DNA from: Symbiodinium natans
Taxonomy: Eukaryota > Sar > Dinophyceae > Suessiales > Symbiodiniaceae
Assembly: GCA_905221605.1 (NCBI GenBank)
Contig: CAJNDS010002263.1
Location: forward strand, 213,501-277,500
Length of the DNA: 64,000 nucleotides
Direction: 5' to 3'
In this document: positions 45,101 through 57,100 of the stretch, piece by piece
Position numbering within the stretch: position 1 is the first letter of the stretch
How the letters are laid out: the number at the start of each line of letters is the position of its first letter
The notes under the pieces: model-generated
The model's database searches: none
Told to the model about the DNA's origin: nothing
Seen by the model: only the letters and a program-made list of their open reading frames with translations
Made by a program: the position numbers and the translations under genes

Positions 45101-48100
45101 GGGGCGTGGGCTTCAGGCCCAGCTAGGTTGCCCCCTCCAAAATCCCCAGGACCAGGGTGCCGCAGAGGGCTTCTACCGTGGCCCCGTGGCCGAGCGCATC
45201 GTGGAGGCGCTTGCGGAAAGAGGTGGCGGCGGGTGCTTGGAGGTTTGGGATGGTAAAGGCCACGAGAAGTGCGCAAAGAACTCAATAGCCAGGAAACCGG
45301 TTCGCTTGATAGGGACGTAAGGATCAACATGAAAGAATGGAAAGATAAGCCTACGCCAAATCGTCTAAATATACAAGTACATGAACATACAGAACGCACC
45401 AATATAGATATATAAGCAGCAGTCCACAGATTATGCATCTGTTTCTCAATACAGCATCGATTTCAAGGGCGTCAGTGGCATACGACTTTTTTTTTGCATT
45501 GCTGTACTATTGAATTACAGGTAGTCGGTGGAGTGCTAGCTTGATCCGGTTGTCGTTTTGGGTTGACCGGTCCCTACATCAGTTTAGCAGTTTAAGTGCC
45601 GACTTGAAGTGCAGAACTCGAAATCCCCCAAGACTTCGACATGGACCGACTCCGAGATCAAAGACGTGTGTATACATACATACACACATAAATATATAGA
45701 GTTCAACTTTAAAGATAATATTTGATCCATATGTAGTTTGTGTATGTGTATGCATGTATGCATGCATGTCTGTACACGTATACGTACGCATGTATGTACA
45801 TACATGCATATACTGATCGATGTCCGGAGACAAGGTACAGTGTACAGGATCCCGAATTCTCAACCGCTAAGATACCCCCCCAAACCTCTTCCCAGGTGGT
45901 GTCATGGCGGCTGCCGACCTGGCAGCTCATGAGACGGCGTTCGTGGAGCAGCTGGGAAGGTTTATGGCTTGGTTGACAGGGTTTATTCTCAAGGACCCGA
46001 GACACCTGGCACACATGCTAAGCATGTGCGTAGGCACTTTTTGTACGCAAGTCGTCGTGGCCGCAGCTCGCAGTCGAAGCGCCTACACAGCATCGAGTCC
46101 TGAGGTTTTATTGTGAGGCATGCAGGTAATCGTGCCCGAGGCCACAAAAACCCGAATCCCAGGCCCATCTCGACCAGCTTTCGTGGGAAAGTAAGGCCAC
46201 TTGGCTGCTCGATCTTGAAGGTTCCATGGCCTTAGGGATCCAGAACAGGGCCCGAACCTTACCTTAATAACCCAAGACCTCCCTTTGTTTGGTAGGCAAC
46301 CTACATTTCAATTGGGTGCTTTTCGGGTACTTCAGTGTTGCTCCTGGGGTTTGGGTTTTGCTTGGACAGGTCTTTTCTATCCGCTCCTAAGCCAGAAATA
46401 TGTTGTGGTCCTAAACCCCGTAAAGCCCAGACGCCCTGAGCCGGCTCCTAAACCCTGAACCCTAAACCCCAAGCAGGGCACTTGAGCTACGTGCGTGGCC
46501 GTTTTGGCAAGCACGCGATACGCGAGGGTAGCGGGGGGACACCAACCTCAGCCTTAGAGCCAGACACCCAAATACTGGGGTCGAAAGAATTACGAATTCC
46601 CTTATAGTCCGTTCAAATTCTACCCCAAATCGTGGCAGATCGTATTAGCAGAAGAAATCGTGCTAGGAACTGTGAAAGAAGTGGTATTCTTAATGTTCGT
46701 AGTGGTACTGGCATTGGTTGATGTTAGTGTTGGTAGTGGTGCCGCCCTTAAGTCGTGTGGCGAAGAGCGCTTATGAGGCTCTGGGAGTGTCCGCCTCCCA
46801 CGCAAGGGGTCACGGCTGCTTCTTTGCGCTTGAGCTTGGGGTTTGGGGTTTGGGTTTGGGGTTTAGGGTTTAGGGTTTAGGGTTTAGGGTTTAGGGTTTG
46901 GAGCTTCCGCAAGATCCAGGGTGCAGCCTCCGGATGGTTGAGAACCTTTCGGCATCTTTCAGCGCTAAGCCCCGAAACCCTAAGCTGGGAGTTGAGATTT
47001 CGCAAGCGACCTCCGAACCCTCACAGGACCCGGGGAGTTTCGTCCCAAATCCTAAACCCTACCTCAAGAAATCCCAAAGCCCAATATTGTTGTAGATTCT
47101 GCTTGCAAACCCACTAATAGGGTTCGCATAGGTAGCCTGAAAAAAAAACAAACAGGCGGGTCGTAGGCCTGATAAGAAGTAAGCCTTGACTCTGAGAAGG
47201 ACATGAGGCACCCCTAAATCCTAAACCCTAAACCCTAAATTCCAGGCCCTGATGGCCCTGTCCCTTCTGGAACAGCGCGGCGCGCCGGCCGCGCGGCTCT
47301 CGGCCGCCGCGCTGCATGCCCAGGCGGAGGCCCGCGCTGGCGCTTTCTCTCCTTGCTTGGACTGGAGGGGTTGGGGGTATAGGGGATTTAGGGTTGGTTT
47401 AGGGTTTGGGGCCAGGGTTTAGGGTTTAGGTTTGTTGGGGTTTAGGTTGTTTGGGGTTTCGGGTGTGGGGTTTTAGGGCTTGCTGTGATATACCACAACA
47501 GCTGTGAAGGTTGGGATGCAGTGTAGCTTCGCAAGCTTCGTAGCATGCGAAAAGGCAGCAATGGCCCGGTTTGTGCAGGACCAACTTAGGCCTAAGCTCA
47601 CTAGCTTCCAACATCCTCAGCCTGGAAAAGGGCCCTATGAGCCTTCAACACCCCAATCATCAAAGGGTTTGCAGTTTACGTTCGAGTCTTGGAGTCTTGG
47701 GTTTCAGACTTCAAAGCCCACGACCACGAAAGAATATGCCCTAAGCTCACTCGTTCTTGGTTGGGAAGTAGGGCTCCCAAAGGGACATGACTATTCTCAT
47801 GATAGCTTATGATCATGAGTATGAGTAGTAGGGGATAAGGCCTGAGAGTCTAAAGCGCCAGAAAGCCAAGCGCGAATATGAGCCCAGGCACTCCGCTTTG
47901 CGTTTGCCGATGCCTTGCGCAGGGCTTAGTGCGCAGGGTTCACGTGCACTCATAGCCTCAACCCTAAACGGCCCTAAGCCCAAGTCGCTCCCTTGATGCT
48001 CCCTTGATGCAACAGAAAGCCTAGCTCTTGCAGAAGTCACTGTCACAGTTCTTTGCGAGCCGAGGGGATCTATGCGTGACATACATGAAGGTGCATGACC

Positions 48101-51100
48101 CTAAGCAGTGTTTGCCCTGCGGACCTCGAGGCCTTCAAGCCTCTCTCCCCCTGAGGCAGTTCTGTGCCGACCCCTCGGCCGGTGGTGGTGCCTCTTTCGA
48201 GCGGCTGCTGAGCAAGGCTGGGGGTTCAGGGTTCTTGACACCCTGACCTCTGTCAAAGGGAGGAAGGAGATGCGGTTTTCTTGGCATTCGGTGAGAGGGT
48301 TTATAGGGTTGGGTTACAGAGCTTTGTATACACAACCTTCTTCGATCTTCCTCATGGTCTGAACCTTCCCGATTCTAAAGCTCGCTGTTGAAGCGCAGGT
48401 CCGTGCCGAGAATCGATGGGCCCAGTTGCAGCTGGGCTGGTGAAAGTATTCGGGTGGTCAGAAATTCAGCACGCACGACTTCTGTGCTCGAGTGGTGGAT
48501 GTGGAGTTGAGAACTGAGGATGAACAGTTTGCGGCTCAAGGTTGGGCTTTGAGTCGTGAGGGCTTCAGACAGTTGCCTGCATTGTAGCTTTTGCGCGCTG
48601 TGCTAGGCCCGATGCCCAAAGAGCTCAACTCCCAAGCTGTCCTAAAACCCTACAGCTTCCCCTATACCCCGTATACTTCAAGCCCGTCAACCCCATCACA
48701 ATCTCCACCCCACTTTTCCAAGCCTCTGAAGCCCTACACCGGGCGCAGAGAGTGGGGCCCCGTGCCGAGCCGCAGAGGTTTGATCCCAGCAAGCGGGCTA
48801 GCAAGGCGCGAGGGCTGCTCTCGGGGTTGCAGCTTTCTGTTGGAGGACTTTGGGCCTGGAACCATGTCGCGTGCCGCAACCGCCCCAAAGACTCTAAAGG
48901 CCTCAACAGCTAGACTACACACCCTCTTAAAGCGTTCTCAGGCAACCTACGACTAACTAGGTTTGGGTGATTGGAAGTAGGCTCGTTCTCGCTTCTCAAG
49001 GTGCCGTTCGACGCCGAGGCGTTTGCGCCGAAGAGGAGCGGCTATGACACGGCCATCTGCCTGCAGCAACACACGGGGGTTTAGTAACTGGTTTGAGGAT
49101 GAGAGTTTGGGGTTCAGGGCTTAAGGTTTCAAATATAAGAGGTTTGGGGTAGGGAAAAAGCAGTCCTGGGCAAAAAAGACGGGGTCTTTGGCCCTCCACA
49201 TGTCAAGGTCTACTTGGCAGCGGCCGACCGCTGGGGCAACGCATGCGGCTTGTCGCCAATGAGCTCCTTAACGGGTTACAATTGTCAGGGTTTGAGGCTT
49301 ATAAAGCCTGAACTACTGAACTACTATTTGCTGAAGAAATGCACCAAAAGAAAAAATCTCCTCCTTATTAGGGCAATCGGGATAACATTCTCTCACTTTT
49401 TAGGTTGGGTTCTGAAACAAATGGAAGTGATGTTTATAGGACCAGAAACCCCTGAGCCAGCAGACGAATCCCTGTGGGGGGGGCGCTTTCCGAAAATGAG
49501 GGTTCAGGGCCCCTTTGTTAAAGGTGCTTCGAACTGACAAGTAGAGTATCTGCTTGATCAAGATTTTTGTTGTCTGGTACATCATCAACATTACATTGGG
49601 GGGCGGGGGGCTCTATTACTTGTTTATTTTTTACAAAGGGGGATCGTGGTAGAGCTCCAAGGTGGAAAGCAGATCACCGATTCCTAGGATCCCCCAAAAG
49701 AGGCTCCCTCTTGCTGGCGTTCCGGCTGTAATGCGGAGCTTTATATGGCAGGGTATCCCCCTTAAAAGGGACCATAATGTAGAGAAGTGCCCTTCGAATA
49801 TGTATGTAATCCGTGTGAAAAAGATGTTAGAGGGAAGAGTCCGGGGTGTGCGGGCTGGTTTTAGATCAAGGGTCCAGAAAACCACTGCAAAGCTTCCGCA
49901 GTGGAGCCCCTGAAATTCACAACCAGCTTTTGCAAAGCTCGCAAGGAAGTGTATATACCAGCATCCGCACCCACTTATGCCGCTTATGCCAGTGTGAGGG
50001 TTGAAGCCCTAAGCCCTATAAACCCTAAACCCTAAACCTAAACCCTAAACCCTAAACCCTAAGCCCTAAACCCTAAACCCTAAACCCTAAACCCTAAGCC
50101 CTCGCAAGCGAAAGGCTCTTTCATCAACTCCAACTACCAGGGCTTCGGCTCTTGCATCGTGCCCGTGACTCGCTTGACCACGGGGCCAATGCATCAAGTT
50201 TACTGAAAATTGGGGTCCCTAAGAAACCCTTTGAAATTATGTGAGGGACCCTACTAAGAAATACAAAACCCTAAGCCAAAAGCCCACGCTGTAAGCCGGA
50301 CCGTTTGTACCCCTCCAGCGTGGTGTCAGGCAGCTAGGCGGGCGACAAAACCCTAAGAACGTGGAGGGTTCAGGATGAGGAGGTCGGGTGGGTAAGGCTC
50401 TTCTTGAAGACGCTGCTGATGCATTTCATCTAGCTCAAAGGGCTCTGTGACTGCTCTCTTTCGATCACAAAGTGAGCCGTGTCATGCTTGGAGGTGTAGT
50501 TCGGAGAGAGAGATAGTGGCCGTTTCCCCCGGTAGCAGTTCAACAGGCGTTGGCATCCTGTTTTGCCGAATGCCTCCACCTGCAGGCTCCCAAACCTTGA
50601 AACTCCACAACCGTTCCAGCACTACTTGGATTTTCATAGGTACTTCTTCGTAAGGGTTTAAAGCATGGTAACTATAGTAACTATAGTACCCATGAACCTC
50701 CAAGTAGGCCCTAAATTAAGCCCTACGTGCTGTGAACCTCCAGAGAAGCCATGAACGCTAGGACCCCGAGCTCCCCCCAAACCCATAAACCCTAAACCTT
50801 GAACCCTGAACCCTGTAGACCCTATACACCCTAAATCCTATAAACCCTAAACTCGCTAAACACTAAACCCTAAATCCTACAGACCCTAAACCCCACAAAC
50901 CCTAAATCCTAAAGACCCTTAACCCTAGAAGCCCCGAACCCCAAGGAGGGCTGTGGCTTCACCCTGCAGAACCGCGCTTTGGTCCCGATCAGGGGGGTTG
51001 AATAGGGTTTAGGGTTTAGGGTGTAGGGTTTAGGGTTTAGGGTTTAGGGTCCTACCACCCCCCATACTTTGAAACAGTCTCCCTGTAGACCCGTTACGTT

Positions 51101-54100
51101 ATATGTTAAGTACGGTCAGAATCTGTGGCCCCACTTGTTCCTCGTTAAGCCACTACGGGTGTCGGGTTCAGAGTTGAGGCTTGGTTGGGGTGTGCCTTAC
51201 GCAGATCGGCTCGCTTTTGCTTTGGCCGGCACAGGATGGTTGGTGTGAGCGATGTAAGTTTGGTGGTTGTGGGATGCATGGACGGAAAGAAGTGGGGGCC
51301 CACCACAGCCCTCTGCTCAGAACCTCCCAAGCTGCTCCCAAGACGGAACTCGAACCCTAAACGCTACACCCTAAACCCTAAGCGAACTGCATGCGGGCGG
51401 CAAAAACACCCTAAACCCTAAACCCTAAACCCTAAACCCTAAACCCTAAACCCTACACCCAGCAAGAGCCTGCGCCGAAGGAGGGCAGAACTTCATCGTC
51501 CGGGAGGGCCACCCCAATTGCGTCGGGCCGCGTGCCTTGGCCAAGAAGGCAGTTTGAGACCTCTGGAGGTTCGACTCTCCGGCTTTTCTACCATCTGCTC
51601 AAGAACTCTACTATTTGCTTAAGAACCCCCCAAAAACTCAAAGATAAGCATCCCTGTTGCACCCTTCTAAGGAAGATGATGCTCATTTGTTGGGGGGGGG
51701 GGGGGTTCTTAAGCGAATAGTAGTCTTGCTTGGGATGTGACCCTTCTGAAACTCCTGGTTTTCTACGAGGTCTTGCCGGCTTAACTACTGACTACTGGTA
51801 CTTCGTAAGGATTGAGGGAATCCCGCAATCCTGTGCCCCAGAGGATCCCTTGAAGGGTCATTGTGTCGTTGCCTAGTTCCCGAATCCTTATCGAGAGCCG
51901 GAAATGTTGTTGGGTGTGTCGTGTCTCGCAGAGATCCTCCAGGGCGACATGTCAGCATTGGTCTGTGGACTAGATGTCTTACCAGCCCTGAATCGGGAAT
52001 CAGGGAATTAGGTACCTTAGATACCTTATATCTCCCTGTAAAACCTCTTTTCGGGATTTACCAAATTCGCTGTTACTACGATGTTTGCTACATTCAGTCA
52101 GACTTGGCGAACTAGCTCGCTCGTCAGAGCGGTGCTTGGGAGCTAGCTAGTCAGTGAGCAGTTTGCTTGCAGGTCCAGGCTGCGTACTGTCCCAGGCGAG
52201 TTCACACTGCTGCATCATATATGTCCTCCCAAACCACCTGCCCTGGCCGATCTCGAGGATGCTTCCGCAGCCCTGTGGGCGCCAAGCGGGCTCATTCCTT
52301 TAAGCAAAAGCGAACCCCTAAGCCCCCAAACCCCCAAATCTCCAGCCGCCTAATAAATCCTAAACCCTAAACCCGCATGAGCCAGTGAAGCCTCGATTGC
52401 GAGAGCGAGGGTAGTGCGTGTGGCAAGAGAGCCCTAAACCCCTAAACCCCCCTAAACCCCTAAACCCCCCTAAACCCCCCTAAACCCCCCTAAACCCCCC
52501 TAAACCCCTAAACCCCTAAGCCCCCCCTAAGCCCCTAAGGCAAGTTCTGCTACCACACCATTATCCCCGGCCTCGTCACCTGGGAGCCTTCGGGCCAGCT
52601 CTTTGGCACGCTGGGCGTCATGGGAGGCCGGGGCATTCGTGACCACACATACATACATACATACATACATACATACATACATACATGCGTACATACATAC
52701 ATACACATGTAAATTACATGAAATCAGTGTGTATATATATATATATAGAGTATATGTATATATGTAAACAGCATACATGTAGACCTTTAGTTGCCTTATT
52801 GTTTAGCTACTGATTTACATGGTTCTTGCTGGGCCTAGTCTGTGCACGGAGGATTCATGCAGCCGCAGGGCCACCTGCAGGCCAGAGCGCCGGGTACAAA
52901 ACTCGTTGTCTTAGAGCAAAACCCCTTTCAGGAAGTTCGGCAACAGGCGAAACTGAAGAGCTGAGTAGGGAACCTTTTACCATTTCAGGGTTATACATCC
53001 CTACAATAATGTAGAGGTTAACCTTTTTTGGTCCAGGGTACTCAGCAAATAGGGAAACGGGTTTGTGTTTGGGCCGCTTAAGGTAGCAGCTGGTTCGTAT
53101 CGGGTTGAAGGAAGGGTTCAGGTAGCGGCGGTGGTGCGGAGTCCTGCTGCCAAAACAGGGCCGAGGGTTTGCTGAGTTTCTTGTTTCGAGTCAAGGGTCC
53201 GCAACGGAGGTTTCTAAAGCTTCCCAAAAAAAAGGCCTTAAACCCTAAAGCCTTCACCCAACTTTTGGTGGCAAAACCCTCAACCCTCCACCCTGTGGCT
53301 TTTGGGTTCTCCGGAATCCTTCCTTGTCTTCATAGCAGCATTCGGGGCTCGGGAGGGAAGGGCTTATAGGGCTTTAGTACGAGGTTCAGGGTCGTGTCTC
53401 TTTGTTAGGAAGCCTAAATATCCTAAAGCCTGATGCAAAGAAGCTTCTAGGGCTCTAGGGATTTACGGTGCATGCCCTACACCGGCCCACACCTCTAACC
53501 TCTCAATGAGAACGGCGACCCAAAAGTTTGGGTTGCCTGGCTGCGCTTGTGTCAAGCAACAGAATGTTTGCTGGCCTCTGCAGCACTGCAAGGGTAGCAC
53601 TTTTCCGGGTCCTCGTTGCGAAAGGACCATCAAATTTTGAGAGCTGCCCACAAGCCAAAGTGGGCCGGCTGGAGGACCTTTGTCGTAGTATGAAACGACC
53701 GAAGGGTTCAGAACCTGCCGACGCCCAGCAGCCGACGGGGAGGAGGCGAACGCGGCCTAGAGAGGCGCGGCAGGCAAGTAGCCGAAGGACCGAGACGATC
53801 CTCGCGTGGCTCCTTGCTTGCGGGCCTAGGGGTCGCGGCACCTGGATGGCGTCATTGTTGCAATGGCATGGCCGGTGGAGGTCATGCCCGCATGCAAAAC
53901 ATCAGAGGCAAAAGACTAATTACACTCGGAAACCCCCAAAAAACACATAATTCTGACACCCAGCACCACTTGCACCAACTCCCAGACCCCTAACTAGCTC
54001 CTAAACTTCCAAAACCTCCGGAAGTCTAAACCCGACACCCTAAACTGCGCCCCGGACCCCCAAATCCTTTGGCCAGGTGCTCGCTGGCATGGTCGACTAC

Positions 54101-57100
54101 GGTTTGGACCCCCAGGCATCCGATTTGGGTAGGGTTTAGGGTTTAGGGTTTAGGGTTTCAGGTTTAGGGTTTAGGGTTTAGCGTTTTTTTGGGATGAGGG
54201 CTTGGGGATTTAGGGTTCAGGGTTCAGGCCATCTTAAGCTGCAGCAGGCCATCCTACACTTCAAGTTTAGGTTAACGTAAGCAAAGTGTCTTAAATCCAT
54301 CATGGACCTCAAGCTTTGAAATTTGGGGCGTAAGGAAAGGTTTCGGGTGGAGTTGGCGAATCCGACGACCGCAGCTTTGCACTTCGCCGCTTCTGATCGG
54401 GGCCTGGGTGCATGGGATGGAGCTGGGGGTGCTGACTTGGGGCTGAATATGGTCCTTACCTCCTCTAATTCTGAAGTATGGGCCCTTGGGTTGTACAGGG
54501 GGCCCAAGGGACCATGTAGTTCCCAGTCAAGTTGCATCCTCGTGTGACTCACACATGTGGCTGACTGAGCCACCTATTTCCCAACTCTAATCTGAGGAGC
54601 GGCATCTAGCCCGACCTAGACCCCCGGAAGTCCAAGTCATGCAAGCTCCCTATCCCGACCATGTTTGAAAGTAGCTGGTTGCAAGTGGTAGGGCGGTGTT
54701 TGGGCATAAGGAACCCGAAAAAGTTCTCAAAGGACAGCAGTTGAGCATCCAAGTGTGCAGCTTGATTTCGATGCAGCTCAGTGGTTTGCCCTGTGGGGTT
54801 TCTTCATAAACATAGCCAGCCCCAGCGGGTCCCAATGGGTACCCTGATCATCTGATGGTAATGATGTTACTGGTCTACCAGGAGAATTTCTTCGGGAGGG
54901 CTAGGGTAAGTTAGGGTTCAGGGGAGAGTCTCCCAGTGGCCAAGACGTGGCGCCCTCCCTTTATCCCTACATGGAGCCAGTGGCCTTCGCCGACCCTAAA
55001 CCCGAAAGGCCGCCTTGGACCAGCCGCGATTTTGCTTGCAAGGCCCAGTGGCTCGTTGTTGGGAGGGCTCGAGGGCTGCCCCACGGGAGCCTACGCAATG
55101 TAGGGTCTAGGGTTTAGGGTTTAGGATTTAGGGTCCAGGATTTGCTTGGAGGTTCATGGGTAGGAAAAGTAGGGTCAAAAAGTATGGTAACTGTAGTTGT
55201 GACCTTGAATAGTGTACTTTTAACCCTTCAGAGTTCAGGGTTAGAGTTTCCTGGTGCTTCGAGTGTGGGCTCCGAAATGGGTTTGGTTTAGGGTACCCTT
55301 CTGCATCTTGTTCAGCTATAAAAAAACCCCAAAAGCAACCCCAGTTATCTATTTTATTAGTAGACCTATTTTCGGTGTGCTGAGGCCTTCGAAGGTTTAA
55401 GGCAAAGGGTCTCTTTGCGTTTTTGCTTCCAAGAGAGCCAGAAAGCTGTTTACGTCCTTGCGTGGAGAAGCTCGAGCGTGTGGCATAGCTACCGCGGCAC
55501 CGGTGCTGTAATCCCATGGGCCGAAGCAACAGTCTTGCTGTGTTGTTTGGCCCGTCATGAGCCGGCAGAATGCCCGTGAACCCCAAGGGTCATCTTCAAG
55601 CTAGTCTCGACATGACTTGGTAGGCCCGTGGCATACGAAACTCCTTAACTTTGGGGATCAAGAGGATCTGCTTTTTGGCGCATTCTTCAGAGGGCTTTGA
55701 AGGGCCCGCCAACCGACCAGGAGTACAAGACCCTAAACGCCTAAACCCTAAACGTCCTCAACACCCTAAACCCCCCAAAAGGTGTGGATAGCGCACTCGG
55801 CCCGGAGACGGCAGAGTCATCGATCCTTCTTTTGGAGGAAGGCGTGCCCAAGGAAACGCAGGAGCCCACTTACGCCTGGCCTGCCCCGTTCAGGGGTTGG
55901 AGAATGTGAGGGTTCCCAAATCCCTAAACCCTCAACTCCTTAGGTGCATCTAGGGAGTACTGGCCCGGAGCGTGTCTTGTGAGCACTCTGCTTAGGTTTG
56001 GGCAGTTAGGGCTTGTTTGCAGTACTGGGGGCATGCTCGGGGGTGTTTTGTCACTCGTAGCTGTCTGAACTGGATCCTCGTACGCATTTACCAGTGTGAG
56101 AGTCGAAACCCTGAACCCTGAATCCTAAACCCTAAACCCTAGGCACAAATTCATGTAAGGCTTTATTGTTTTGGGGTTCTGAAGAAAAGTAGTAGATTTA
56201 AAGCTTCACCCCCCCCCCCCCCCCCCCCAACTCCACAGACATGTATCCTGCATGGAAGTTTCTGCAGGGTTCCCAGTTTCGGATTTGGGGACCCGGGGCT
56301 CTTCATTGTAGATGCTTCTCGGAGGTTCCTAAGATGGTGCAGGGTCCGAAAGTCCGGGGGGGGGGGGGGGCACCCTAAACCCGCAAACCCTAAAACCCTA
56401 AACCCGAAACCCTAAACCCTTAACCCTTAACCCTTAACCCTAAACCCTAAACCCTAAACCCTAAACCCTACCACCCCAAACCCTAAACCAAGGAGGAGCT
56501 GCAACGCATGGGCCATCCCTGCAAGCCCGCCATGGGCCCTGGGCCATTTTTCTTCTCGGAGTTTCTACTCTTTGCCTAAGAACCCCACAAGAATTATTAA
56601 AAAAAAAGCAATAAGGATCTCTATACTGCCCTTAAGAAGGCAGAATCTTTTCATTTTCTCGGGGTTCTTAGGCAATTAGTAGGTTTCGGGTGTTTGTAGG
56701 GTTGAGGATTCTCGGGGGGTCCCTTGGGTGCCTCCCCCCCCCCGCACCCCCGCAACAAGAAAAAAACTTGCGACTTCCTGTGCGAACAGCAGCTGAGGAA
56801 GCTGGCAATAAGGCTGAACTTCGTCTCACGGTAGAAACGCCCTCACGCCTGAAGCTTCAAGACTTCTATACTGGGTTCGCGTTTAAAGTACCCAACCAAC
56901 AAAAAGGGTTTAGGGTTTAGGGTTAGGGTCAAGCCCTCTCAACCCGCTAAAGGCCTTGGACCTTGAACACAAGCAGTAGCGCATGGCATGCTGACGTTCA
57001 ACGAGGTGTGATGTACTTGGGACTGGTATTTGGGTAGCCTACGCTTTCGTTTGCAGGGAATTGGAAGGGACAACCTTGCTCCTGTATTATTCCCACCCTA

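Noticed and set aside
53528-53950. 140-codon plus-strand open frame
   Set aside because: Between two solved GGT exons, Arg-rich, no recognisable domain or splice support.
55128-55586. 152-codon minus-strand open frame
   Set aside because: Lies in a GGT intron, overlaps a dispersed repeat, shows no domain.
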